From contig PUQB01000026.1 of assembly GCA_003024785.1 (NCBI GenBank), positions 793,531 to 857,530 on the forward strand: a DNA stretch of 64,000 bases, in the 5' to 3' direction. Both the position numbers and the translations under genes were made by a program. The stretch comes from Selaginella tamariscina. Taxonomy: Eukaryota > Streptophyta > Lycopodiopsida > Selaginellales > Selaginellaceae. Positions 1 through 12,150 of the stretch are shown here, piece by piece. The number at the start of each line of letters is the position of its first letter. The stretch's first letter is position 1. The notes below the pieces were generated by a model that was not told the origin of the DNA, did not search any database, and worked only from the letters and a program-made list of their open reading frames with translations.

Positions 1-312
1 GTTAAAACGGGTGTTTGTGATCTGGTTAAACTCGTGGAAACTCACGTTATAGCGTCTCTCAATCGATGCTTAGCATGTATATCTGCAGAACATCCGAGGA
101 GGTGTGGAGATACCGATACCGATACTGATGTGGAGAAGCAGCAGACAGGGATTGGCACTGAGTTAGTCGGATTGGCTCGGAGGATCGACCACGGATTTAA
201 CGAGCTGTTGGTGGTGGTAGAGGAAGCAGCTGTAGGTGCCATTGGCTTCTGCTGCTCGACGATTCTTAAACGGACTCTGGAGATGGAAGAACTTGCCACG
301 AGCTGTAGTTAG
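1..312 (+). CDS. 3' end of an unrecognised protein-coding gene (partial)
   Basis: Frame 1 is open from the window edge to a TAG at 310-312, about 103 codons. Base composition is near 50% GC against roughly 25-30% in the following spacer, which supports real coding sequence. The peptide has a Cys-containing stretch (CLACISAEHPRRC), an Asp/Thr run from a short ACCGAT-type repeat near 110-130, and a hydrophobic segment with GAIGFCC near the C-terminus. I do not recognise the family. The 5' part lies outside the window, so the start cannot be given. The opposite strand is also open over 42-299, but the + frame is preferred because it runs through the window edge and ends in a plausible 3' UTR. 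Confidence 0.5.
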   Translation, partial: VKTGVCDLVKLVETHVIASLNRCLACISAEHPRRCGDTDTDTDVEKQQTGIGTELVGLARRIDHGFNELLVVVEEAAVGAIGFCCSTILKRTLEMEELATSCS

Positions 313-3300
313 ATTGGGGGGACTCAAAACAGTCACCCTTTGTAAAACTTTACTACGTACAAACTACATACATTTTAACACTTGTACACGTCCCTCCGAG
401 AGGAAAGAGCAAACACACACGCATACGTGTGTGGGGACGTGTGGGGGAGGGAATGGATTTATGTGGATCACAAGACAGAAATGATTGAAGAGAATAAAAT
501 CTGAGACGCATATCAGTAATAATTTAACATTAGAAATATGACATAAGGGAAATTTGATAAATCATGCAGGATGGTCTATGTATAAGTCAATTAGTATTAG
601 AATACCTTATGGAATCATGTTGCGTGATACGGAGATTCGTAGTATGTACAATAATGGTTCTAAATTAATGAAGTATCTCAATTATATAAGCTTTTATTGA
701 TGTACACACGTTTTGTTACATCAATAGCTTTTGGTATCAAGAGAGAGTTGCCCGAACTCTTAAAGCATCTTATTAATGGTATGTCATATTTCTTTTTATT
801 TGACTATTAATTATATTATTCTATGTAATTATTTAGTATTATGGTTGGTTGATTAAGTTTAGGAAGGACACTTATTAAGTGGTATAACAAATTAACATTA
901 GATATTTAACGAGATAGCTCACATTTTTTGACTATTTAAAAAAAAATATTTGATAAGGTTGGGAGTTAAAATAATGTCTTTTAATAATTATATTTAATTT
1001 TAAGTTTGACAATATAGCTCATAGGCATATCTTAACACATTAGAGTTAATTAATTTAAATTCATTTATGTTCTATTCATTAACATTTAAATTCATTAATG
1101 TTTATTCATTAACATTAGAAAAAGTTTTCACGTTTTACATTGGTGCTACTATTCATTTGGGTTACTTATTCTTTCTGTTTATTTAATTATTCTGATATAA
1201 ATAAATGTTAGCTACTTATATTAAGGATGGCTTTACATTTGAGACCCATCTCATCATTAATTTTATATACACAACTTATACATAAATAAATTTTAATAAT
1301 TAAGAAGATATTTTAAAAATTACATTTTATATATCTTTTATTTATGAATTTACAATTATTGTGTTTAAATTATACTTTTTTTTATTAAGTTTTATCCTTT
1401 TGTTAAGTTATAAGATTGAGTGGTAAAGCGATAATTGAATGTGTGTGTATATATATATATAATTTTAATTAATTATTTTGTATTTACTTCTTTTTTATGT
1501 ATTATTAAATGGAGAAAAATGGTAAAATCTCTTAATACATATGGAACTAAGATATTAACTATTAAAAATGGTGAAATCAAATTATAAATAGTATGTAAAG
1601 AATTTTTAATGTAATATTAATATATAAATCATGTGGATTTCACTATTTAATTTGCTATGTTTGTGATGTATATTGTCATTAAAAAATTATTAAGTAAGCC
1701 ATAATACACATTAATAATGAGTATTTAATTATAATAATTCTTAGAGATATATATTTTCTAGTCTCTAAGACATTCAAATACAAGAGCTTGCAAGTTAAAA
1801 CACTTAATAAAGTATTATTAAACAATCCCCAGTTAGTGCATTATAAATTTAAAACTGAAATATTCGTTGTGTTACATGATTTATCAAGTTTTGTGTTTTA
1901 ATAAAAAAATGATCATAAGATTAACACAATATAATTTATGTAATTATATATGAAAATTCAAATCTTATATAATGGTGCGATTCTACATTAGATCTTCAAG
2001 GGGACAAGCATTTATAATTGATAATTAAGTAGTTCAACTAAGTTAAATATTTTTAATATAAAGTATTAAATATTAAATTGAAAGGTCATTTAATATATCT
2101 TCAAGATTAACATCTAATGCACTCATAAATAAAATAAATGATTAAGTGAAATTTAACTATTGAAATATATGCAAAATTATTAATAACTTATTTAATTGAT
2201 TAAATACATATTAACACTTTTGTATTCACTTGATAAATATATGTGAATGAATTAATTTTAAAGAGAAACAATTCAATTTAATAAATAGTTAATGAATTAT
2301 TTTAAATATTACATTTTATTAAGGTGATGTTAAACTTTCTGAATTATATAAGAATAAAAAAACTCTCAAATTACATATAGTTTTGTTGAATTTAACAAAA
2401 AAATAATACTATAACTAAGTAGTGTTGGCTGAATTAAATACATGTTTTTTGAGTTTTAATTACATCTTATGGAGGTGTAAAAGATGATTAACTATGTAAA
2501 TTAATTATTAAAAATATATTAAATATTTAATTAATTAAAGAGTTTTTTATTAAGAACTACCTCACATTATAATTCTTGTTCACCAATATAATATTTTGGG
2601 ATTTTGCCTTTTGATTTGGGACTCCTTTCCATCTTTATCTCGACTTACAAAACCATAAAACCAATTAACTTTTGTAGCTTAAAATTAATTCACATTATTT
2701 CCTCTTATATTTTATAAATTTTTCTCTAGAATTTGCCATTTAATTTTTCATGATTTTCATAAATTCTTTTTTTTTTCCCCTCACATAGGTTATATTTCAT
2801 TCATGGATTATCATTTATAACATAACTTAATTGTCATAGAACAAGGGTTATGAAATGAAAATTTAATAACTTATTAAAGAATATAACTTAGTGGAGGAGG
2901 ATTGTGTGTGTATATATATATATAATATAATAACATATTTTATAATATTCTTTTACTTAAATAAGTGAATTAATATGTTTTATAATAAATAACACATGCA
3001 CACACATCCAAAGATAGTCGTACATGAAACCTTTTATTAAACATTATATAAAAAGTTAATTTATGAAATAATTTTAAAACTAAAAGTGAAAATATTAGAC
3101 TTATCAAAATGAAATTAAAGAACCTCATTATCTTATTGAGACCTCTAATTTACAATCTTGTTAATATTAATATTAAATAGCCTCTCTCTTATACACACTC
3201 CCACCCACACAACAGTTCTATAATATTTATTTAGTATATATATTATTACCAACTTAAAAATCAACAGCGTGTTCACATGTATATATCTCAATTATTTGTG

Positions 3301-3529
3301 TGTACATGTACATCTGAATTGCCATTTATATTGACAAAAACAACCTTAATTTAACTTGCGTTAGAAGATATAAGAAAAAATAAGCTTATATTAAAATGTA
3401 TTATACATGTATGTATATATGATACATGTATATGTGAAAAATGTAATGTGCATTATTTATATACTTTACATGTATAATTTATATATTTGCATTGAAAAAA
3501 ACCCCTGCTATACATATACATGCATGCAT
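313..3529. other. AT-rich intergenic spacer
   Basis: No open frame longer than chance and no recognisable domain. The first ~170 bases are probably the 3' UTR of the partial gene. The rest is strongly AT-rich with short (TG)n(TA)n tracts, for example near 1440 and 2905, and many ATTAA/TTAAT words. I see no gene. Confidence 0.6.
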
Positions 3530-4833
3530 GGTGTGTACCAGCATCAATAAATTGAAAGTAAATATAATTTTTACTAAACATATACCTATTTAGTTAATAT
3601 TATTATAATAACTAATTTAATAGTAGTCCTAGTATAAATTAGAACTAATATGTAATAAATTTGTAGTAATAATTTTAATATTTAATATAAAATCCATGTA
3701 AACGTTTAAAAATTAATATACAATATGAGTGCGATATATACAGTAAAACTTGTGGTATATATGTATATATAAGGTATATATATATGTTTATCATATAGGA
3801 TATTCGAATGGTGCAAATATGATAATAAATAAATCGTGTATTTTTCAGCTTAATAATAGTTAACTTTGTATTAAATGGTCGATACAGGATGTCCGTTTAT
3901 TAAAGCTTCGAAGGCTTTATCAGCGTCGAAGGGCTTAAGCGGACGCTTAATCTTTAGTAATTCTGGGAATATCCACTCGTCAGGCTTCAGATATCTGCTC
4001 CTCTTCTTGCATTTCGAATGAAGCTCTATGATGTGCATACACACATCAGGAGGAATACCGTATATGGGTACAACTGCAAAATAAAACCATTTTATATATG
4101 TGTGTGAGTGTGTACACACACATATACATATGAATGTGACTTTCACACACACACACACACGTACCCCATGGCTTTGGAATCTTAGTGAAGTCAGGATACT
4201 CTTCATGATGGAAAAATAACATGTTCTCAAAGGGGCCTCCATCTGGCACCTCGATGTAACGAATAACCATCTCAATAAAGGGATCCACATAGCCCTTCTC
4301 ACTGGCCTCCTTGTATGCAACCTCCCTGAACGACAACAACATTAGAGCGAGAGAGAGTGAGAGAGAGAGAGAGAGTGAGAGAGAGAGAAGAGAGTGAGAG
4401 AGAGAGAGATACATGTCTTCTCCGGTCCGCAACTCTCGGAACATTGGGCACAACAGAATCATACATAAGGTTGCGTGCAACAACCTCAAAAAAGGCGCGT
4501 TCAAGATTGAGCCTTCTGGCCTCCTCAAGCTCTTTCTTACTGAAAAAAAACATGGTCACACACACACACAGACACACACACGAGCATGAAACTTACAAGC
4601 CTTCGATTGTGGACACCTTCTCAAGCAAGGCCGCTACTAAATGACTGAAAGAAAAAAAAACATCGGTTATTATTATTATTATTACGATTATTGAGAGTAC
4701 CTTTTCCAGCGCGGTGGCCTAGGACCGAGCTCAATGTAGGAGCTCAACTTGTACAAGAGCTCCACTAAAAGAGGTGTTTCTTCTTCTTCTCCCTCCATAT
4801 TCCCTGTGCAGTTCGTCATTTATTAACTTCTCC

Positions 4834-4876
<43 letters not shown>

Positions 4877-6504
4877 GACGAATTGCTAATTACACCAACA
4901 CACACACACAAACACACCTTCGCTCCCAGATCAATCCGCAAAGAAAACCCTACCCTGATTTAGGGATTTAAGGGCTCTTCGACAATTTAAGGGTCTTTCC
5001 AGGGAAAGCGATCGTAGCCGTCCGTTAAAGGGTAGCGTTTGAATAGTTCAATTTAGGTTAACGATTTTATAATGTCTAAAAATAAATATTCCTAGAGAAT
5101 CCACATATTCTTTACTTATTTTAATTGTAATTTTAAATAAAACATTTTTTTTAATAATAATCTATTATATATATAAAGTTGGGATAGACTAGGGCTAAAT
5201 AAAACTAAAAATTCATTGTGAAAAGATTTATCATTAATAAAATTTCATTGTCATTTAAAATTTAACTTTGTAAATTTTAATAACTTTTGATTTATGTTTA
5301 AAAGATGAAAATTCCACTAAAATTTATAACCAGTAAACTAATCATTTGAAAGTGTACAGGAGAATGCATAAATATTAATTTTAAAACATAACAATAAAAA
5401 CCATATAAATATATAAATTTATAAATAGAAATACACAATCTCTTTTTAATTTTAAAATGATGTGTAAGAGATGTAAAACTTTTAGTAATAATATTAAGTG
5501 TTGAATGCGTTAAAATAGAACTTGAACTTTAATATAATTATTAATACAGTAAATATACAAAAAACCAAAAAATTCAGCAAGCAACAACACAGTAAATATA
5601 CAAAAAGACAAAAACTCAAATATCTTTTGTATTCAAGGTTAAGGTTTATATATACAAAAGAAAAAGTATATTTTAATTATATTTGGATTATCCTATAAAG
5701 GATTTAATTAGACCATAAATATCTATAGTAACTTCTAAGATATACTATGGTTAACCTTCCTAATTACTTTACAATATGTATTTATATTATGTTTCACTAT
5801 TCATGTTATGTTTATAATTATATTTAATAAATAGCAACATTTGACATACTAATATTAATTAGATTTTAAAGCATAATATATGCATCTTTACAATATATAC
5901 ATATATAATTTAAACTATGTGTAAAACGTGGAGCTTTTAACACATCTGTCTTTTTTATAACTAGAATTTCGTAAATTAAACATAAATGTTATAAGATTTT
6001 TTAAATTTTTTATATGATCTAAGCCATCTAATAAATATATTCATAAGACATATTACATCATCACTTCTTCTTTTTTAAACTATTATACACTGTGGATTCG
6101 CGTTGGATAACAAAGTATAATATTTGTTCTTTTTTATTAATTAATAAAATTGTTAAAAAGTCTTAAATTTAGACTAGCTTTATTAAATATAATTACAGCC
6201 ATGTGTGGGATTTCTTTGTCACTTTAGAAATTATTGTTTCACACTAAAAGTGTTTTAGAACATTATGAGAATATAATACAATATGATAAGAATATATTAT
6301 ATGATTCTGGCTCAGATTCATCTTAATAAGAATCTACAGGATTATAATATATTTATTAAGTAATCAAATTTTAATTTAAACTTAGTTTTTCATTTAGAAT
6401 CTTTTAAGTATATTAAATAATTTAAAGTATTCAATTAAGATTAATAAATTAGCATAAGAAATATAAATATCTACATTTATTAACAAGTGAATATTTATGT
6501 AAAA
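3530..6504. repeat. Left arm of a ~2.9-kb inverted duplication
   Basis: This segment reappears as its reverse complement at about 25970-28830. Matches can be followed from the inner edge (6486-6504 against 25970-25988), through AT-rich spacer and the promoter (the block around 5000-5050 carrying CGATCGTAGCCGTCC against 27240-27300), through all five exons of the hypothetical gene, and out to its 3' flank (3541-3700 against 28620-28830). Identity is high in the exons and lower, with many indels, in the spacer. Outside the gene the arm (4799-6504) shows no coding sequence. Confidence 0.85.
3871..4798 (-). CDS. Hypothetical protein, five exons, copy A of an inverted pair
   Basis: Exons on the minus strand, each with GT-AG borders, are 4701-4798 (ATG at 4796-4798), 4597-4644, 4413-4539, 4165-4325 and 3871-4073 (TAA at 3871-3873). 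The joined product would be about 212 residues, acidic at the N-terminus, with motifs such as GPRPPRWK, VARNLMYDS, FFHHEEYPDF and VPIYGIPPD. I do not recognise the family. Exon 3 lacks two bases found in copy B (near 4455), which breaks the frame. Elsewhere copy A reads cleanly where copy B does not. Introns hold (GT)n, (CT)n and (CA)n tracts, one starting right at the exon 4 donor. The agreement of exon borders and reading phase with copy B supports a genuine gene. Whether it is alive, or broken only by a sequence error, is open. Confidence 0.6.
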
Positions 6505-6516
6505 ACCAAGTTAATT

Positions 6517-6605
6517 ATATTTATTAATTAATAAATTATTATTAAATAATTAAGCCACCAATGGTGGGCATGTGTACTAATCTTTATACATTCTTTTACA
6601 TATAG
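6517..6605 (+). repeat. ~90-bp repeat, direct copy at 25880-25962
   Basis: A stretch with TTATTAATTAATAAATTATT and AATTAAGCCAC at its left side and CATGTGTACTAATCTTTATA at its right occurs here and at 25880-25962 in the same orientation, although the sequence on both outer sides is inverted between the two places. A weaker relative is at about 42050-42100. It marks the outer edge of the long inverted-repeat element. Confidence 0.75.
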
Positions 6606-6910
6606 AGTTTATCCCTAAACTCTTAATAAGCTAGTTCACATAATGAGTTTATTTTTAAATTGAATCTTTAATTCAATCGTTATCCTTAACTTAATAAATT
6701 ATTTAATAACCCTTAACATAATTGTTATTCTTAACTTGATAGGTTTATTTTTAATTTTGACATTTAATCTAGTTATTATCCTTAACTTAATGAGTTTATT
6801 CTTTGTGTTAACTATTGAATAGTTATTATCTTAAACATGATAAATTTATTCCTAAGCTACTTTTGAGGTTTACCAATGACCAATACCATTGTTATCCTTA
6901 ATATGGTGAG
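6606..6910. repeat. Outer part of the left long inverted repeat
   Basis: AT-rich sequence with repeated phrases of the type CTTAACTTAATGAGTTTATT. It is the reverse complement of about 25597-25885; for example the block at 6841-6910 containing CTACTTTTGAGGTTTACC matches 25597-25670. The repeat is interrupted at 6911 by a retrotransposon and resumes at 11749. The last five bases (6906-6910, GTGAG) are the left target-site duplication of that insertion. Confidence 0.75.
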
Positions 6911-7058
6911 ATGTAAGATCCACATGTACGGCTGCATGTACACATACTATGGATTGATAGCCGTCGGATTGGATTCAATCTGGACCACTCGCTCTTGTAT
7001 ATAAGTTAGGGTTTCTGAACTAATGGATATACACATTTCTATATTCCGAGCTCTCACA
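6911..7058 (+). repeat. 5' LTR of the first gypsy element
   Basis: Begins ATGTAAGATCCACATGTACG and ends GAGCTCTCACA. It contains a CTTGTATATAAG block that resembles a TATA box. It matches the 3' LTR at 11586-11748 apart from a missing ~15-bp segment and scattered substitutions. A TGG at 7060 could begin a primer-binding site, but I could not assign a tRNA. Confidence 0.9.
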
Positions 7059-7191
7059 TTGGTGGAGGTGAGGGGCACCTCTAATTGTCCCTACGGAGTG
7101 CTCGGATTTGTGTCTTTTTTCTTGTCTTCTTAGGTCTAGCTTTTCCATTGTCTAGATCTATTCCTTTCTTGTGGATTTTGTCTCTTTCTTC

Positions 7192-8124
7192 ATGAATCCA
7201 CAACAGGCAAATCCCTTGTCTGTGGAGCAGTTACTCATGCAGTTGTTGGATGCCATGCGTGTGCAACTGAACAATCATTCTCAGTTGATGGCAGCATTCA
7301 CAGGCCAGGGTACTCCTCCTACTCATGTTGCAAACCCCCGTGTCCGACCGGATTTCTTTCGCGGAAATCCTGGAGATGATGTGTACCATTGGTTTGACCA
7401 CTTCACTGTGGTTCCACATATCATTCGTGGGACGGTGCTCAGTGTTTGCGCGAGTTTCCTACTTGTCTTCAAGGGACGGCGTTGCAGTGGTACAATGGTC
7501 TGGACGTTGCAACTCGTGGATTGGAATATTCTTCCAGAGATCTTCAAACGTGCATTTGGGCATGCGGACGACTGTGATGATGCTTTTCAGCAGTTGCATC
7601 GTATTCGTCAGGAGCCATCTGAGTCGGTGATGCAGTTTGGTGTTCGCTTTCGAAGCCTTTTGCTGCGTGCAGAACCTAACATGTCGGAACGCATCAAGTT
7701 AGGTATGTTGTGGCCAGCACTTCGTCAAGACCTTGTGGGGCTTGTGCATGCACTAGCTCCAGTGACTCTTGACGATGCTTTGAGGCTGGCACAACGATAT
7801 GAGTCGTCACCTCTCCCACTTGTGCCTTCACGTGCTCTTGTTCCACTCCATGTTGGGGATGGACCTGCTCCGATGGAGGTTGAGGCTGTTGCCGCTCGTG
7901 TACCAGCACAAGGTGGGGCCCGTGGACGAGGACGTGGACGTGCAGTTCGTTGTTGGGCATGTGATGAGGTTGGACACACGTATCGGCGCTGTCAACGGTT
8001 TCCCGATTGGCGTCCCCCATTTCCAGGATGGAGGCCATGGCGTCAACAACGTCCGGTTGGTGCTGCTGCAGTGGAAGGTTGTGATGCGGTGGATCTTCCG
8101 GGAAACGACGAATCGCACGAGTAG
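7192..8124 (+). CDS. gag: Gag polyprotein of the first gypsy element
   Basis: About 311 codons from ATG 7192 to TAG 8122-8124. The C-terminal part holds a zinc knuckle of the form C-x2-C-x4-H-x4-C at about 7950-7995, preceded by an Arg/Gly-rich stretch (GARGRGRGRA), as is usual for nucleocapsid. The central part has the retroviral-type gag core pattern ending in DDALRLAQRYE. Between about 7420 and 7540 the better gag match lies in another frame, so two compensating one-base differences are likely inside the open frame. Confidence 0.85.
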   Translation: MNPQQANPLSVEQLLMQLLDAMRVQLNNHSQLMAAFTGQGTPPTHVANPRVRPDFFRGNPGDDVYHWFDHFTVVPHIIRGTVLSVCASFLLVFKGRRCSGTMVWTLQLVDWNILPEIFKRAFGHADDCDDAFQQLHRIRQEPSESVMQFGVRFRSLLLRAEPNMSERIKLGMLWPALRQDLVGLVHALAPVTLDDALRLAQRYESSPLPLVPSRALVPLHVGDGPAPMEVEAVAARVPAQGGARGRGRGRAVRCWACDEVGHTYRRCQRFPDWRPPFPGWRPWRQQRPVGAAAVEGCDAVDLPGNDESHE

Positions 8125-8150
8125 AGGAGGGTCCTCGTGCGAATAAATTA

Positions 8151-11100
8151 GTGACCCCTCCATCTTTCTTTCGGGAGTATCATCAAGGGGTTCACTCGGC
8201 ACCAAATCATCCGGTTTTCACTTTTCAAGCTCGTTTAATCACACGCCATCCTGTTTTCCTTTCAGTGTTGGTGGATACAGGTTCAAGTTTGTCCTCTGTT
8301 TCTCAATCTGTTGCTACACGTTGCAGCCTTCATTTGCGTCGTGCGGTAGAACCAGTCTTCATTCTGTACGGCAACGGACATACTCATGCTTGTTCGCGGG
8401 ATGAAGTGGACATTGTTGTTCGTGTGGATGATTGTGAGCTCGAGCTTCAATCTTTGCGGGTGGTGCCGAGTCAAGCTTTTCACCTTATTCTTGGTATGGA
8501 TTGGTTAACTCGCAATCATGCCAAGTGTGACTTTGAAAAGTCTCCCCCTTGTTTGACTCTCCCTCGTCTTTCTTCCATTCCTCTTACTTCTATTCCACTT
8601 CGTCCATCTGCTTCCACCTCTGCTTCCATCACTTTTGTCTCACCCTTATTTCCAACCATTTTCCCTTCATGCTCTTCCTTTTCTTCTTTGGATCCATCAG
8701 ATGATCGTCGTGCTGTAGTTGTTGATCAACTCAAGAAGGAGTATGCTGATCTTTTCAACTTCGACTTGTCATCTGGGGCCAAGATTGCGACACGCCACCC
8801 TATTCCAACTGGAGAAGCTAGGCCAATCAAGGTACCTGTTCGGCGTCGATCACCAAAGGAGCTCAAGATCTTACGAGCGAATGTCAAAGAGATGTTGGAG
8901 AAGGGTGTTATCCGGAAGTCTCGAAGTCCTTGGGCGTGCGAACCTCACCTTGTGACGAAGCCTGATGGGAGCGTTCGATTCTGCATTGATTATCGCCCGT
9001 TAAATGAGGTAACCGTCTCAGATGTGTACCCACTTCCTCATACTGCAGACCTTTTGGATCGACTGGGGCGGAGCCGTTGGTTCACCAAGTTAGATCTCGC
9101 ATCTGGATATTGGCAAGTTCCGATGGCTGACATGGACATTCCCAAGACTGCTTTTCGACACCATTTGGCCTGTACGAGTTCCTGGTGATGCCTTTCGGTT
9201 TGAGCAATGCTCCAGCAACTTTCCAGCGTATGATGGATGAGGTTCTTTGCGACATGCCGGAGGTGACTGCTGATTTCATCGATGATGTTTTGATCCATTC
9301 AGATGGAACGTGGGAGGAGCATGTCGGTGATGTACGTAAGGTTTTGGATCGACTTGGTTTGAAGTTGAAGCCATCTAAGTGTGTGTTTGGATCAAAGGAC
9401 ACCACTTATCTGGGTTATCGCATTTCACGTGAAGGTTTGCAAGTCGATCCTGACAAACTAGTTGCAGTTTTGAAGTTCCCTACGCCGAAGTGTGTGAATG
9501 ATGTGCAACGCTTTCTTGGCAAGGTACAATATCTGGGTCGTTTTCTGGATCATCTTTCAGATCGTACTGCACCGTTGCGCGCGTTGTTGAAATCGTCAAT
9601 GACTTCTTTTGTCTAAGGATTGCAAGCAGGCATTTGCAGATCTCAAAGAGTTGTTGACGACTCCTCCAGTTTTGGCGTACCCGGATTACACTCGTCCTTT
9701 CATCTTGCGTGTAGATGCTTCTGACATCGGCCTCGGGGGTGTATTGATGCAGGAGAGTACAAGTGTTCCTGGCCAACGACATCCCATTGCTACATCAGCC
9801 GTACATTGCAGCCAGCAGAGGTGAATTACTCCAAACTGAAAAGGAGTGTCTAGCAGCAGTTTGGGGTTTTGAGAAGCTCCATGCCTACTTGCATGGTTCG
9901 CGGACGTTGTTGGAAGGTGATCATGCAGCAGTCACTTCGTTGTTGAAGCGAAGAATTTGATTGGGCGTACTGCTCGGTGGGCCTTGAAACTTCAAATTTA
10001 CGACTTTGAAGTTGTTCATCGTCCAGGAGTTCCATGGCTGATGCTGATGCTCTTTCTCGGGCTCCTCTTCCACCTTCTCTCTCTTCTGTTGCCCCAGAGG
10101 AACCAGTTGTTCCAGCTTCAGTGGACTTTTTGGATGAAGATTCCGTACCATCAGCAGTTGCTGTGCTTGACGTTCAGTGTCCGCAGAATGCAGAGTTAGA
10201 TTTGCCGTCTTTGGATGAGGTTCGGGAAGCTCAAAAGGTTGAGCCGTGGATTCGAAGGCTTCGTGATGGGTTTGAGAATCCTGCATCACTTGCTGATGAC
10301 TTGCCTTTCAGGCATTTACATTCACAGTATCGCCTTCAGGATGACCTTCTTTATTTTGTGGGGACTGATCCAGATGATCCTTTGCGGTTGGTGGTGCCTT
10401 CAATCTTCATTCCACGCTTCCTCCATGCTTACCATGACTCTCCTATTCTTGGCGGGCACATGGGACATCGTCGGGTGATGGAGAAGCTGCGCAGATCTTT
10501 CTATTGGCCGGAGTTGCGAGGAGATGTGATTCGGTATGTGCGTAGTTGTGTGTGGTGCCAAGCTCGCAATACTCCCCCATGTGCTTCGGAAGGACGGTTG
10601 GAGTCAATTGCAGTTTCTCGTCCGTTTGAATTGGTGGCATTTGATTTGATGGGACCTTTTCCGCGGTCAACTGCTGGTAACGAGTACGTTATTATTGCTT
10701 CTGATTACCTAACTCGTTGGGTAGAAGTTGGTGCTCTTGCTAGTGCGACTGCTTCTGCTGTTGGTCAGTTTCTCCTGAATCGGGTCGTGTTTCAGCATTC
10801 TTGTCCGGAGCGAATTCTCTCGGATAATGGTCCCGCATTTATGGCTGAGGCATTTCATGTTTTGACATCTCGATTAGGGATACGCCACACTTTCACAAGT
10901 GCTTATCATCCTCAGACAGATGGTTTAGTGGAACGGCTCGTTAGAACCTTCAAGGGGATGATCGCAAGTATGTGAACTTTCAACATTCAGATTGGGATGG
11001 TTATCTGCCGTCTCTCCGATATGCTTATGTCACTGGAGTTCAAAGTTCCATTGGTACTTCCCATATAAGCTTTTGTATGGTCATGACCCGTGTTGCCAAC

Positions 11101-11554
11101 GGAGTTGGGTTTGCCTCTCGGTTACCGCGAGCTGCTGATGCTAGGTCGTGGGATCGGTATCTGACGCATTCTTCCATTGGTTCGTGCGGAGTCAGCAGAA
11201 CACTTGGGCCGCGTACAAGTAGGACAACAACAACGCTACACAACCTCGCATCATCGTCCTCCTGCGGAGTACAAGGTTGATGAACTGGTGTTGGTTCGTT
11301 TTCCCAAGCTTACGGTACGTGGTTTAGCTAAGAGTCTCCTTCCTCAGTGGAAAGGACCGTATCGAGTGCTACGGCAAGTAGGGCCACAGGTTTATGAGGT
11401 TCGGCACGACATTCAACCCGATCCTCCGGAGATTGTACATGTACAACGGTTGAAGCATTTTGTGCAACGGGAACAAGTTGTGCCGCCTACAGATCCACCA
11501 GTGCCTCCTCCTGATGTTCCTCCAGATCCGGGCCCGTCTACAAGAGAACCCTAA
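8151..11554 (+). pseudogene. pol: Pol region of the first gypsy element, interrupted
   Basis: Read in several frames. Protease: VDTGSS near 8275 and LGMDWL near 8490. Reverse transcriptase: the LDLASGYWQ motif near 9095, then a frame change near 9180, then MPFGLSNAPATFQ (9188) and the catalytic FIDDV (9277). RNase H: about 9660-9960 (VDASDIGLGG), broken by further shifts. Integrase: His-Cys zinc finger (GHMGHRR ... CVWC) about 10455-10560, catalytic-core motifs FDLMGPF and DNGPAF, and YHPQTDGLVER near 10910. An in-frame TGA follows at about 10973. The C-terminal domain (PQWKGPYRVL, 11345) continues in another frame to 11554. I see no chromodomain. At least five frame breaks mean it is not functional as assembled. 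Confidence 0.9.
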
Positions 11555-11585
11555 CCAACTTACACCCTTCCGAGAGGAGGGGATG

Positions 11586-11748
11586 ATGTAAGATCCACGT
11601 GTACGGCTGCATGTGCACATACTATTATTAGCGTAGTGGATTTTGATAGCCGTCGGATTGGATTCAATCTGGACCACTCGCTCTTGTATATAAGTTAGGG
11701 TTTCTGAACTAATGGATATACACATTTCTATATTCCAAGCTCTTCACA
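11586..11748 (+). repeat. 3' LTR of the first gypsy element
   Basis: Starts ATGTAAGATCCACGTGTACG just after a purine-rich tract (GAGAGGAGGGGATG, 11571-11585) that is a good polypurine-tract candidate, and ends TCTTCACA. It is longer than the 5' LTR by a segment near TTATTAGCGTAGTGG. Confidence 0.9.
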
Positions 11749-12150
11749 GTGAGTTTATTCTTAATTATCCATTTAACTATTTAATGACCCTTAACTAAGA
11801 GAGTTTATTCCTAAGTTTAACCATTAACCTCCTACTAAAGTGGTCATTAATGGGTGTTGAATAGGATTTAGGATGGTGTTAAATAAGAATTTACGATGGC
11901 CATTGATGAGACAATTTAGGATAGTTATTGATGAGACAATTTAGGATAACCATTAATCAAACAATTTAGGATAGCCATTAATGAGGCAATTTAGGTGGAT
12001 AGAATTTAGGATGGCCGTTGATGGAGCGTTCATGATAAACTTTTATATAAGACTAGTATACATGCTATTAAAATTTTAACACGAAGGACCAACATTTGCT
12101 AAGTGACCATTCAGCGTCAACACTTTATACGAGCAATTAAGTTTTTCAAG
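11749..12150. repeat. Inner part of the left long inverted repeat
   Basis: Continuation of the 6606-6910 repeat. It carries four or five copies of a ~30-bp unit centred on CAATTTAGGATAGCCATT (11890-12000). The whole stretch is the reverse complement of about 25260-25600, including TTTATATAAGACTAGTA near 12041 and the block around CATTTGCTAAGTGA near 12090. Confidence 0.8.

Larger units (their letters stand above)
6911..11748 (+). mobile_element. Ty3/gypsy LTR retrotransposon without a visible chromodomain
   Basis: A 4.8-kb element with short LTRs (148 and 163 bp) and matching GTGAG direct repeats at 6906-6910 and 11749-11753. The order gag, protease, reverse transcriptase, RNase H, integrase is typical of Ty3/gypsy. 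It lies inside the left arm of the older inverted-repeat element and so is younger. The pol frame is interrupted several times. A related element is cut by the right window edge. Confidence 0.93.

Noticed and set aside
7694..8205. Antisense open frames over gag
   Set aside because: They are shadow frames of the gag coding sequence; only the plus strand shows the zinc knuckle.
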